In this document: piece by piece, positions 1 to 6,752 of the stretch
Layout of the letters: each line of letters begins with the position of its first letter
How positions within the stretch are numbered: position 1 is the first letter of the stretch
Assembly: GCF_937900395.1 (NCBI RefSeq)
Contig: NZ_CALCDX010000123.1
Coordinates: 1 to 9,122, forward strand
Length of the DNA: 9,122 nucleotides
Reading direction: 5' to 3'
Origin: an uncultured Caulobacter sp.
GTDB taxonomy: Bacteria; Pseudomonadota; Alphaproteobacteria; Caulobacterales; Caulobacteraceae
Position numbers and translations under genes: made by a program
Notes under the pieces: model-generated
Seen by the model: the letters and a program-made list of their open reading frames with translations, nothing else
Database searches by the model: none
Told to the model about the DNA's origin: nothing

Positions 1-1521
1 CGGCGTGTCGTCGCCCATCGAGCCGACGGCTTCCTTGCCCTCCTCGACCATCGGGGCGAGGATCATTTCCAGGTCTTCGAGGCTATAGCCGGCGGCGGCC
101 TGGCGGCGGGTCAGCTCCTCGCGGCCGTACTTGCGCGGCTCGGGACCGGGGCCGATCTCCTTTTCGAGATCGACCATGTTGCCCAACCACTCGGTGTAGG
201 GGTGACGGCCGGCCAGTTCGTCGATGATCTCGTCTTCGCCATAGAGGCGGCCTTCGGCCAGGTCGATGGCGATCATTCGCCCCGGCGAGATCGCCAGCTT
301 GCGGGTGATGCGGCTTTCCTCGACGCCGCACATGCCGGCTTCCGAGCCCATGATCACCAGGCCGTCATCGGTATAGGCCACGCGCAGCGGACGAAGACCC
401 GAGCGGTCCTTGCCGGCCACGACCCAACGACCATCGGTGGCGCACAGGGCGGCCGGACCGTCCCACGGCTCCATCACGGCGTTGCAGTACGAGTAGAGCG
501 CCTTGTGGGCGTCCTTCATCTTCGGGTTCGAGGCTTCCGGCACCAGCAAGGCCTTGGCCATCGGCGCGTCACGACCGGCGCGCACCAGCACCTCGAAGGT
601 GTTGTCGAGGTTGGCGCTGTCCGAACCGCCCGGCTGGATCACCGGCTTCACGTCGTCCCCGAACTCGCCGAAGGCCTGAGCGGCCATCTTGATCTCGTGG
701 GACTTCATCCAATTGATGTTGCCCTTGATCGTGTTGATCTCGCCGTTGTGGGCGAGCATCCGGAAGGGCTGGGCCAGGCGCCACTGCGGGAAGGTGTTGG
801 TCGAGTAGCGCTGGTGGAAGATGGCGACCGCCGCGGCGAAGCGCTCGTCCTTCAGGTCGGGATAGAACTCATCGATGTGCTCGGCCAGGAACATGCCCTT
901 GTAGATCAGGGACTTGGCCGAGAACGAGCAGATGTAGAAATCGGTGACGTTCTGGCCGTGTACGCGCTTTTCGATGCGCTTGCGGCACAGGAACAAGGCG
1001 CGCTCCAGCGCTTCGCCGTCCAGGCCGGCCGGAGCCGCCAGCATGATCTGCTCGATTTCCGGGCGGGTGGCGTTGGCCTTCTCGCCGATGACGGCGGTGT
1101 TCACCGGCACCTGGCGCCAGCCATAGATATAGAAGCCGAAGCGCAGGGCCTCGGCCTCGACGATCGTGCGGCACAGCTCCTGGGCGCCGAGGTCGGTGCG
1201 GGGCAGGAAGACCTGACCGACGGCGATCGGGCCGGGGCGCAGGGCGTGGCCGGTGCGGCGCACCTGATCCACGAAGAAGTCCTGCGGGACGCTGACCAGG
1301 ATACCGGCCCCATCGCCGGTCTTGCCGTCGGCGTCGACCGCGCCACGGTGCCAGAGGGCCTTCAGGGCCTTGATCGCCAGTTCGACGACCTCGCGGCGCG
1401 GCTGGCCGTCGATGGCGCAGACGAGGCCCACGCCGCACGCGTCGCGTTCGGTCGACGGGTCGTAGGCGTGGCCGTCGATCAGGGCCCGGCGGTTCTTCAG
1501 ATAGAGGTCCATCGCGGTCAT
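1..1521 (-). CDS. gltB: Glutamate synthase (NADPH) large subunit, N-terminal part, cut by window edge
   Basis: The large subunit releases ammonia from glutamine and channels it to 2-oxoglutarate to make glutamate, the GOGAT half of the GS/GOGAT ammonium assimilation cycle in the cytoplasm. The frame is open from the ATG at 1521 to the window edge and gives 507 residues, about a third of the usual ~1500. Residues 1-28 form a short propeptide, followed by Cys29 in an ACGVGL motif, the expected N-terminal nucleophile of a class II glutamine amidotransferase domain after cleavage. The amidotransferase domain continues with HQRYSTNT (236-243), HNGEINT (258-264) and the GGSDSANLD region (298-306). 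The central domain begins near residue 480. The FMN/Fe-S synthase domain and the C-terminal beta-helix lie outside the window. The start follows a GAGAGAGGA ribosome-binding sequence (1532-1540 on the plus strand). It begins 19 bp after the gltD stop, so the two are surely co-transcribed. Identification is firm; only the end is missing. Confidence 0.97.
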   Translation of the reverse strand, partial: MTAMDLYLKNRRALIDGHAYDPSTERDACGVGLVCAIDGQPRREVVELAIKALKALWHRGAVDADGKTGDGAGILVSVPQDFFVDQVRRTGHALRPGPIAVGQVFLPRTDLGAQELCRTIVEAEALRFGFYIYGWRQVPVNTAVIGEKANATRPEIEQIMLAAPAGLDGEALERALFLCRKRIEKRVHGQNVTDFYICSFSAKSLIYKGMFLAEHIDEFYPDLKDERFAAAVAIFHQRYSTNTFPQWRLAQPFRMLAHNGEINTIKGNINWMKSHEIKMAAQAFGEFGDDVKPVIQPGGSDSANLDNTFEVLVRAGRDAPMAKALLVPEASNPKMKDAHKALYSYCNAVMEPWDGPAALCATDGRWVVAGKDRSGLRPLRVAYTDDGLVIMGSEAGMCGVEESRITRKLAISPGRMIAIDLAEGRLYGEDEIIDELAGRHPYTEWLGNMVDLEKEIGPGPEPRKYGREELTRRQAAAGYSLEDLEMILAPMVEEGKEAVGSMGDDTP

Positions 1522-1540
1522 GGTCTTCGGGTCCTCTCTC

Positions 1541-2989
1541 TTATTCCGCCGCGATCAGCGCGGGGGCGCCGACCTTGGCCTGCAGGTAGCGGTGGATGGC
1601 GTCGGCGGCGTCGCGGCCGTCCTTGATCGCCCAGACGACGAGCGAGGCGCCGCGCACGATGTCGCCGGCGGCGAACACGCCGTCGAGATTGGTCATCTGG
1701 TTGCGGACGTCGGCCTTCACGGTGCCCCAGCGGGTCACCTTCAGGTCCGGCGCCGACCACAGCTCGGGCAGGTTCTCGGGCTCGAAGCCGAGCGCCTTCA
1801 CGACCAGTTGAGCCGGGCGGTCGAAGTCGCCGCCGGGAATTTCCTCGGGGCTCTGACGGCCCGAGGCGTCCGGCGCGCCCAGGCGCATGCGGATGGCGCG
1901 CACGCCGGTGACGGCCTCGGCCTCGCCCGACAGGGCGCGCGGGGCGGCCAGCCATTCGAAGGTGACGCCTTCTTCCTCGGCGTTGGCCACTTCGCGCATC
2001 GAGCCGGGCATGTTGGCCTTGTCGCGGCGATAGAGGCAGGTGACCGAGGCCGCGCCCTGGCGGATCGCCGTGCGCACGCAGTCCATGGCGGTGTCGCCGC
2101 CGCCCACCACGACGACGTCCTTGCCCTCGGCGTTCAGCTCGCCGGAGTCGTAGGCCGGGACGCTGTCGCCCAGCGACAGGCGGTTGGAGGTGATCAGATA
2201 GTCGAGAGCCGGCACGACGCCCTTGCTGCCAGCGCCGGGAACGGTCAGGTCGCGCGCGGCGTAGACGCCGACGGCGATCAGCACCGCGTCGTGCTGGGCG
2301 CGCAGCTCTTCCAGGGTGGCGTCCTTGCCCACCTCGAAGCCCAGCTTGAAGACCACGCCGCCGTCGGCCAGGCGCTGGGTGCGACGCTCGACGACGTCCT
2401 TCTCCAACTTGAAGCCCGGGATGCCGTAGATCAGCAGGCCGCCGGCGCGGTCGTGGCGGTCATAGACCGTGACGTCATAGCCAGCCTCGCGCAGCTTCTC
2501 GGCCGCGGCCAGGCCGGCGGGGCCCGCGCCGATGACGCCGACCGATTGGCCGCGCGCTTCACCGGCTGCGAGCGGCTTCACCCAGCCGTTCTCCCAGGCC
2601 TTGTCGGTCAGGTAGCGCTCGACCGAGCCGATCGTCACGGTGCCGTGACCCGACTGCTCTATGACGCAGTTGCCTTCGCACAGCCGATCCTGCGGGCAAA
2701 TCCTGCCGCAGACCTCTGGCATGGAGTTGGTCGCCTGCGACAGGGCGTAGGCCTCTTCCAGGCGGCCCTCGGCCGTCATCCGCAGCCAGTCGGGGATGTT
2801 GTTGTGCAGCGGGCAGTGAGTCTGACAGAACGGCACGCCGCATTGCGAACAGCGCGAGGCCTGCTCGGCCGCCTTGGCGTCGATAAAGTCGGCGTAGATC
2901 TCGTGGAAGTCGCCGGAACGCTCGGCGGCCGCGCGCTTTTCGGGCGTCTTGCGGGGCACCGTGATGAATTTCAGCATGCGCTCGGCCAT
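1541..2989 (-). CDS. gltD: Glutamate synthase (NADPH) small subunit
   Basis: The small subunit oxidises NADPH through FAD and passes electrons via Fe-S clusters to GltB for glutamate formation. Its 482 residues match the usual family length. The N-terminal Fe-S domain shows Cys47, Cys50, Cys55 and Cys59 (CSQCGVPFCQTHCP) and a second group Cys94, Cys98, Cys104 and Cys108. The FAD dinucleotide fold follows with GAGPAG at 154-159. An NADPH-binding motif VVGGGDTAMD lies at about 294-303, and the C-terminal FAD motif GVFAAGDIVRGAS at about 437-449. The chosen ATG has GAGGGAA 5 bp upstream (plus-strand 2995-3001); an internal ATG at codon 5 lacks such spacing. It is the first gene of a gltD-gltB unit, the reverse of the E. 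coli gltB-gltD order. Related oxidoreductase subunits (dihydropyrimidine dehydrogenase type) share this architecture, but adjacency to gltB settles the call. Confidence 0.97.
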   Translation of the reverse strand: MAERMLKFITVPRKTPEKRAAAERSGDFHEIYADFIDAKAAEQASRCSQCGVPFCQTHCPLHNNIPDWLRMTAEGRLEEAYALSQATNSMPEVCGRICPQDRLCEGNCVIEQSGHGTVTIGSVERYLTDKAWENGWVKPLAAGEARGQSVGVIGAGPAGLAAAEKLREAGYDVTVYDRHDRAGGLLIYGIPGFKLEKDVVERRTQRLADGGVVFKLGFEVGKDATLEELRAQHDAVLIAVGVYAARDLTVPGAGSKGVVPALDYLITSNRLSLGDSVPAYDSGELNAEGKDVVVVGGGDTAMDCVRTAIRQGAASVTCLYRRDKANMPGSMREVANAEEEGVTFEWLAAPRALSGEAEAVTGVRAIRMRLGAPDASGRQSPEEIPGGDFDRPAQLVVKALGFEPENLPELWSAPDLKVTRWGTVKADVRNQMTNLDGVFAAGDIVRGASLVVWAIKDGRDAADAIHRYLQAKVGAPALIAAE

Positions 2990-3080
2990 GCGACTTCCCT
3001 CGTCATCCCTGGCGGGAGAAAAATTGCTCTGGCGGGCGTCTTACGGACTCTTTAGGGCAATAAGAATGTCTTGGTAAAAA

Positions 3081-3096
3081 ATATAGACAAATATAT
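3081..3096. repeat. AT-rich imperfect dyad in the gltD-uppP spacer
   Basis: ATATA (3081-3085) and TATAT (3092-3096) form a 5-bp inverted repeat with a 6-bp spacer (GACAAA). It is flanked by two copies of CTTGGT (3070-3075 and 3098-3103) in direct orientation. In this GC-rich background the block stands out and overlaps the likely gltDB promoter. It could be an operator or simply the melted/UP-type part of the promoter; no regulator can be named from sequence alone. Confidence 0.35.
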
Positions 3097-3116
3097 CCTT
3101 GGTGATGGTGCGGTTA

Positions 3117-3133
3117 TTGCGAGCGCATCGCAA
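3117..3133. repeat. Perfect 17-bp inverted repeat, operator-like
   Basis: TTGCGA (3117-3122) and TCGCAA (3128-3133) are exact reverse complements separated by 5 bp (GCGCA). The size and half-site spacing are typical of a dimeric transcription factor site. It lies about 128 bp upstream of gltD and 88 bp upstream of uppP, so it could serve either promoter. A short RNA hairpin at the 5' end of a uppP transcript is the alternative. Confidence 0.45.
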
Positions 3134-3162
3134 CCAGCGAGAAAATTGGTCTACTTTGTGGA

Positions 3163-3178
3163 TTAACGCCGTGTTTAC
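3163..3178. promoter_or_regulatory. Near-consensus CtrA-type site (weak)
   Basis: TTAA (3163-3166), seven bases, then TTTAC (3174-3178) matches the Caulobacter CtrA pattern TTAA-N7-TTAAC with one mismatch. It lies about 45 bp upstream of the uppP start, where a regulator of that promoter could bind. A single degenerate match is weak evidence. Confidence 0.2.
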
Positions 3179-3221
3179 GATGTTTGGCGCACGCCGAGGG
3201 GCAGCGCTCTAGGGGACCTTC

Positions 3222-4022
3222 ATGCCAGATTGGCTCATCGCACTTATTCTCGGGCTGATCGAAGGTCTGACCGAATTCATCCCGGTTTCCTCCACCGGCC
3301 ACCTGCTGCTGGTCGGCCATTTCCTGGGCTTCCACAGCCCCGGCAACACCTTTCAGGTGCTGATTCAGCTGGGGGCCATCCTGGCGATCACGAGCGTCTA
3401 TTTCGGCCGGCTATGGAGATTGCTGACCACCCTGCCGACCGATCCGGGCTCCCGTCGGTTCGTGATCGGCATTCTGCTGGCGTTTCTCCCGGCGGTGTTT
3501 GTCGGGGTCGCCGCGCACGACTTCATCAAGACCGTGCTCTACGAGACGCCGGCCTTGGTCTGCGCGACCCTGATCATCGGCGGCTTCATCCTGTTGGCCC
3601 TGGATCGCATGAAATTCGAGCCGCGCTACACCGACGTGGCGGACTATCCGTTGAAGACCGCCTTCATTATCGGTCTTTTCCAATGCCTGGCCCTGGTGCC
3701 CGGCGTGTCTCGCTCAGGCGCGACGATCGCCGGCGCCTTGCTGTTGAAATGCGACAAGCGCTCGGCGGCCGAGTTCAGCTTCTTCCTGGCCATGCCGACC
3801 ATGGCCGGCGCCTTCGCCTACGACCTCTACAAGAACATCGATCAGCTCAGCACCAACGACCTGGGCCTGATCGGGCTGGGTTTCGTGGCGGCTCTGGTGT
3901 CGGGGGTCTTCGTCGTCAAGACGGTCCTGAACTTCATCACGCGCCACGGCTTCGCGCCGTTCGCCTATTGGCGCATCGTCGTGGGCGTCATCGGTCTGGC
4001 GCTGCTGTACGTTCCGCGCTGA
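3222..4022 (+). CDS. uppP: Undecaprenyl-diphosphate phosphatase (UppP/BacA family)
   Basis: This integral membrane enzyme dephosphorylates undecaprenyl pyrophosphate to the monophosphate, regenerating the lipid carrier for peptidoglycan and other envelope polymers; the family is linked to bacitracin resistance. Its 266 residues match the family length. The first signature is at residues 11-27 (GLIEGLTEFIPVSSTGH) with Glu14, Glu18, Ser23, Ser24 and His27. The second is PGVSRSGAT at 160-168 with Arg164, matching the catalytic arginine loop of the family. Hydrophobic segments run through most of the protein (for example 43-59, 81-97, 110-127, 215-233 and 250-264), consistent with a polytopic membrane protein. 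The start is supported by AGGGG at 3211-3215, 6 bp before the ATG. It is monocistronic, closed by a strong terminator just downstream. It has no functional link to gltDB beyond the shared upstream spacer. Confidence 0.97.
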   Translation: MPDWLIALILGLIEGLTEFIPVSSTGHLLLVGHFLGFHSPGNTFQVLIQLGAILAITSVYFGRLWRLLTTLPTDPGSRRFVIGILLAFLPAVFVGVAAHDFIKTVLYETPALVCATLIIGGFILLALDRMKFEPRYTDVADYPLKTAFIIGLFQCLALVPGVSRSGATIAGALLLKCDKRSAAEFSFFLAMPTMAGAFAYDLYKNIDQLSTNDLGLIGLGFVAALVSGVFVVKTVLNFITRHGFAPFAYWRIVVGVIGLALLYVPR

Positions 4023-4038
4023 TCAGCGGCGGACAACA

Positions 4039-4070
4039 AAAAGGCGGACGCCACGGGGCGTCCGCCTTTT
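4039..4070. terminator. Bidirectional intrinsic terminator between convergent genes
   Basis: A perfect 10-bp stem, GGCGGACGCC (4043-4052) and GGCGTCCGCC (4057-4066), closes an ACGG tetraloop. TTTT follows on the right and AAAA precedes on the left, so the structure works for transcription from either side. It ends uppP (17 bp after its stop) and the convergent SDR gene, whose stop is at 4093. Confidence 0.95.
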
Positions 4071-4092
4071 CATGCTTGCTGCTAAGTGAAAG

Positions 4093-5058
4093 CTAGAACG
4101 CGCCCGCCGGGGTCTCCGCGTACTGGCCGCCCTTGCGGTAGCGGTAGAGATAGGTTGGGACCACGGCCTCGACGGCCGTCGCGGCCACGCCGGCCTCGGC
4201 CAGACCGGGTAGGCCGTGGGCGGCGATGTTGTCGCTCTTGAGCATCTCGACTTGATCCGTCGTCAGCGGCGGGGCCAGCGGCAGGATCGAGGCCTGAAGG
4301 TCGCCCAGCGATCCGATCAGGCCAGCCAGCGGCCACGGCACGGGCAGCAGCGGACGGTTGCGGCCCGTCTCGGTCAGGATCAGCTCGAGAATCTCGCGCA
4401 TCGTATAGACGGTCGGACCGCCGAGCTCATAGGTCACGCCGACCGCGGCGGGGCTGGAGACGGCCTTGGCGATCACCGCGGCCACGTCGCCGACGAACAC
4501 CGGCTGGAACTTGGTGTCGCCGCCGACCAGCGGCATGACCGGCGCCAGGGCGGCCATCTGGGCGAAACGGTTGAAGAAGGCGTCCTCAGGGCCGAACACG
4601 ATCGAGGGGCGCACGATCGTCGCGCCCGGGAAGGCGGCGCGCACGATGGCCTCGCCTTCACCCTTCGAGCGGGCGTATTTCGCCGTGGCGTTGATGTCGG
4701 CGCCGATGGCGCTGACGTGCACCAGGCGCTTCACGCCGGCCTTGGCGGCGGCCTCGGCGACGTTGCGCGCGCCCATGGCGTGGATCGACTGGAATTTCTG
4801 CCGACCGCTCTCCCAGAGGACGCCGACCAGGTTGACGCAGGCCTCCGCGCCGTCCAGCGCGCGGGCCACCGAGTTCGGCACGCGGACATTGGCCTGGACC
4901 ACCTCGATCTGGCCGACATCGCCCAGCATGCGCATGCGATAGGCGAGGTTCGGCTGGCGCACCGCCACCCGCACCCGATAGCCCGCCTTGGCGAGCGCCC
5001 GCACGACCTGGCCGCCCACGAAACCGGAGCCGCCGAACACCGTGACAAGACCCTGCAT
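4093..5058 (-). CDS. NDUFA9-like atypical short-chain dehydrogenase (complex I NDUFA9 subunit family)
   Basis: This is an NAD(P)-binding Rossmann protein of the extended/atypical SDR group, close to the NDUFA9 accessory subunit of mitochondrial complex I. Bacterial members are annotated as complex I NDUFA9-family or NAD-dependent epimerase-like proteins; the exact reaction, if any, is not established here. From Met at 5058 it has 321 residues. A GGSGFVGG nucleotide-binding loop sits at 9-16, right at the N-terminus. VHVSAIGAD lies at 113-121, a YARSK (YxxxK) motif at 128-132, and RPSIVFGPED at 150-159. I chose the ATG at 5058 because TCCTC on the plus strand (5065-5069, GAGGA on the coding strand) lies 6 bp before it. 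The upstream ATGs at 5076 and 5064 have no properly spaced ribosome-binding site. It is a single gene, divergent from tRNA-Leu and convergent with uppP. No other complex I gene is nearby. Confidence 0.87.
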   Translation of the reverse strand: MQGLVTVFGGSGFVGGQVVRALAKAGYRVRVAVRQPNLAYRMRMLGDVGQIEVVQANVRVPNSVARALDGAEACVNLVGVLWESGRQKFQSIHAMGARNVAEAAAKAGVKRLVHVSAIGADINATAKYARSKGEGEAIVRAAFPGATIVRPSIVFGPEDAFFNRFAQMAALAPVMPLVGGDTKFQPVFVGDVAAVIAKAVSSPAAVGVTYELGGPTVYTMREILELILTETGRNRPLLPVPWPLAGLIGSLGDLQASILPLAPPLTTDQVEMLKSDNIAAHGLPGLAEAGVAATAVEAVVPTYLYRYRKGGQYAETPAGAF

Positions 5059-5064
5059 CTTCAT

Positions 5065-5069
5065 TCCTC
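5065..5069 (-). promoter_or_regulatory. Ribosome-binding site that fixes the SDR start
   Basis: GAGGA on the coding strand, 6 bp before the ATG at 5058. It abuts the ATG at 5064 directly and lies inside the reading frame begun at 5076, so it supports only the shortest start. Confidence 0.7.
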
Positions 5070-5146
5070 GTCGCATGCGATGACGCGGGAATTAGACGAC
5101 CGAGCGCGGCGACGCAACGAAATCACGATTTGTCGTTTTTTCGCTG

Positions 5147-5175
5147 TTGACGCGGCCGAACGCTTTCCCTAAACG
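5147..5175 (+). promoter_or_regulatory. Sigma73-like promoter for tRNA-Leu
   Basis: TTGACG (5147-5152) is a consensus -35 element. TAAACG (5170-5175), preceded by CC, is a partial match to the Caulobacter -10 pattern (GCTANAWC), and the spacer is 17 bp. Transcription would begin near 5182, giving a leader of about 32 nt before the mature tRNA. The good -35 and the position before a stable RNA gene support the call; the -10 is only moderate. Confidence 0.55.
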
Positions 5176-5213
5176 TCCCGGCCTCGCGGCGACCTAACCG
5201 GTTGCGACTGCGG

Positions 5214-5297
<84 letters not shown>

Positions 5298-5300
<3 letters not shown>

Positions 5301-5336
5301 CCCCTTGTTCAGCTTCTTTAGAGAAGCGGGGGGTGG
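5298..5336 (+). other. Hairpin in the tRNA-Leu trailer that includes the CCA end
   Basis: An inner stem GCTTCT (5312-5317) and AGAAGC (5322-5327) closes a TTAG loop. An outer stem CCACCCC (5298-5304) and GGGGTGG (5330-5336) encloses it, with a 7-nt versus 2-nt internal loop. No T-run follows, so it is not a canonical intrinsic terminator. It may mark the trailer for processing or end transcription in a Rho-dependent way. The spacer 5337-5454 holds no gene I can support. Confidence 0.5.
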
Positions 5337-5386
5337 CGCCAAAATCCTCATCAGATAGATATCCCATTCATCGTGAGTATATGTAA

Positions 5387-5409
5387 CGCGCGCCTATATC
5401 GGGCGCGTG
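5387..5409 (+). repeat. GC-rich hairpin upstream of rnd
   Basis: CGCGCGCC (5387-5394) can pair with GGCGCGTG (5402-5409), eight pairs including one G-T, around a TATATCG loop. It lies about 45 bp before the rnd start and could be a leader structure or an operator. The TATAT in the loop may also be promoter sequence. Function is unknown. Confidence 0.3.
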
Positions 5410-5454
5410 GTTGAACGCGTCGTAAGCGCGGTTCTCGCCGGAGATTTCTGAGAC

Positions 5455-6072
5455 TTGGCCAATTTCGTTCACGAGGGCGACCTGCCCGATGGCGTGTTCG
5501 CGGGCGCGAGCATCGTCGCGATCGATTCGGAAACCATGGGTCTGCGCCTAGGGCGCGATCCGTTGTGCGTGGTGCAGCTGTCGTCCGGCGACGGCGACGC
5601 CCATGTCGTGCGGCTGAGCCGGCCCGGCTACGACTGCCCGAATCTGAAGGCCCTGCTGACCGATCCGGCCATCCTGAAGCTTTTTCACTTCGGCCGCTTT
5701 GATATCGCCATGTTCGAACTCCATCTGGGAGTCGTGACCGCGCCCGTCTATTGCACCAAGATCGCCTCGAAGCTGGCTCGCACCTATACCGATCGCCACG
5801 GCCTGAAGGACGTGACGCGCGAACTGCTGGGCGTCGAGCTGTCGAAGGCGCAGCAGTCTTCGGACTGGGGCTCGCCCTCGCTGAGCGCCGACCAGGTCGC
5901 CTATGCGGCCTCGGACGTGCTGCATCTGCATGCGCTGCGGGAGAAGCTCAACACCATGCTCGAACGCGAGGGTCGCATGGCCTTGGCTCAAGCCGCCTTC
6001 GACTATCTCCCCCACCGCGCTTCGCTCGATCTGGCCGGTTGGGAGGATGTCGACATCTTCGCGCACAGCTGA
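5455..6072 (+). CDS. rnd: RNase D-like 3'-5' exonuclease, single-domain, TTG start
   Basis: This is a DEDDy-family 3'-5' exoribonuclease of the RNase D type, expected to trim the 3' ends of tRNA precursors and other small RNAs in the cytoplasm. The active-site residues are visible: Asp24 and Glu26 in AIDSETMGL, Asp83 in FHFGRFDIAMF, and Tyr150 and Asp154 in YAASD. KIASKLART (102-110) and HGLKDV (115-120) are also typical. At 205 residues it contains only the exonuclease domain. Classical E. coli RNase D (about 375 residues) has two further HRDC domains, so RNA binding may differ. The start is TTG: a stop lies two codons upstream in frame (5449-5451), and the first in-frame ATG (codon 28) would remove Asp24 and Glu26. 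GGAGA upstream is a modest ribosome-binding site. It is followed after 10 bp by lptC, so it probably leads the lpt operon. Confidence 0.92.
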   Translation: MANFVHEGDLPDGVFAGASIVAIDSETMGLRLGRDPLCVVQLSSGDGDAHVVRLSRPGYDCPNLKALLTDPAILKLFHFGRFDIAMFELHLGVVTAPVYCTKIASKLARTYTDRHGLKDVTRELLGVELSKAQQSSDWGSPSLSADQVAYAASDVLHLHALREKLNTMLEREGRMALAQAAFDYLPHRASLDLAGWEDVDIFAHS

Positions 6073-6082
6073 CGGACGGACG

Positions 6083-6703
6083 ATGCAGCCTGCCGCGGTC
6101 ATGAACGGAAGAGCGATCAGCGCCGATCTCGCGCGCTGGCGCCGCCGCTCGCGCCGCGTTCTGCTGGCGCGCATCGTCCTGCCGATCGCGATCGGCGCCC
6201 TGCTGCTGGTCGTTGTTTCACAGGTGGGCTGGCGCACCTACATGGCCGCTACCCATCCGCCCGTCGAGGCCAAGACCGAGATCCGGCTGATCACGCCGCG
6301 CTTCTACGGCCAATCGACCGACGGTCGCAGCTTCATGATCACCGCGCGCTCGGCGATCCGCGACGACGCGGACCCCCGGCGAATCATGCTGGACGAGCCT
6401 GCGCTCACCCTGGATCTGGGCTCGCCGACCCCCACGCGCATGACGGCCAAGAGCGGCGTTTACCGCCAGGACGATTTTGGCCTGACCTTGAAGGACGACG
6501 TGCGGCTGGACGATGGCACGGGCTATCGCTTCGCCTCGGAGGAATCGTTCGTCGATACGCGCACCGGCGATGTCACCGGCGAGAGCACGCTCAATGGCGA
6601 AGGCCCCAGCGGACAGGTGCAATCGCGCGCCTACTCCGTATATGACAAGGGCGACCGCATCGTTTTCCGGGGCGGGGTTCGCGCGCGGCTAGAACGGCAG
6701 TAA
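6083..6703 (+). CDS. lptC: LPS export ABC transporter periplasmic protein LptC
   Basis: LptC is the inner-membrane-anchored periplasmic protein that takes lipopolysaccharide from the LptB2FG extractor and hands it to LptA. The 206 residues fit the family (about 190-220). The N-terminus is short and basic (RWRRRSRR at 18-25), followed by one transmembrane helix (about 27-46). The LptC beta-jellyroll region runs from about residue 65 to the end, with the ITPRFYGQSTDGR stretch and repeated short beta-strand patterns such as MTAKSGVYRQDD and GTGYRFASEESFVD. I chose ATG 6083 because GGACGGAC precedes it, it sits 10 bp after the rnd stop, and ATG 6101 has no ribosome-binding site. The same frame stays open to 5903 inside rnd, but that part is rnd read out of frame. 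The call rests on weakly conserved sequence plus firm context (lptA and lptB next). Confidence 0.92.
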   Translation: MQPAAVMNGRAISADLARWRRRSRRVLLARIVLPIAIGALLLVVVSQVGWRTYMAATHPPVEAKTEIRLITPRFYGQSTDGRSFMITARSAIRDDADPRRIMLDEPALTLDLGSPTPTRMTAKSGVYRQDDFGLTLKDDVRLDDGTGYRFASEESFVDTRTGDVTGESTLNGEGPSGQVQSRAYSVYDKGDRIVFRGGVRARLERQ

Positions 6704-6752
6704 AGAACGTAAATGGCGCAGGTTCGCTGAGGCGGCCGCGACGGATGAGGAC

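Larger units (their letters stand above)
2990..3221. promoter_or_regulatory. Divergent control region between gltDB and uppP
   Basis: This spacer must carry the promoters for gltDB (leftward) and uppP (rightward). It contains a strikingly AT-rich block (about 3060-3100) in an otherwise GC-rich window. A possible leftward promoter has -35 TTGTCT (3085-3090 on the complement) and a weak -10 ATTCTT (3062-3067), 17 bp apart; this is low confidence. Also present are a perfect inverted repeat at 3117-3133, a GANTC (CcrM methylation type) site at 3046-3050, and a copy of CTGGCGGG at 3009-3016 and again at 3029-3036. No small gene or RNA is recognisable. Confidence 0.6.

Noticed and set aside
202..3055. 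Two long plus-strand open frames (202-1626 and 1520-3055) opposite gltB and gltD
   Set aside because: They are antisense to two unmistakable conserved genes, have low-complexity His/Arg/Ala/Gly-rich translations, no ribosome-binding sites, and arise from GC-rich third positions.
3230..4096. 288-codon plus-strand frame overlapping uppP
   Set aside because: It is uppP read one frame off, Arg-rich and without motifs, while uppP shows its full signatures.
4216..5172. 318-codon plus-strand frame opposite the SDR gene
   Set aside because: It is antisense to a conserved Rossmann protein, rich in His, Arg, Asp and Gly, and overlaps the promoter region.
5903..6082. Extension of lptC upstream into rnd
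   Set aside because: The frame is open, but the added 60 residues are rnd read out of frame, with no ribosome-binding site at 5903.
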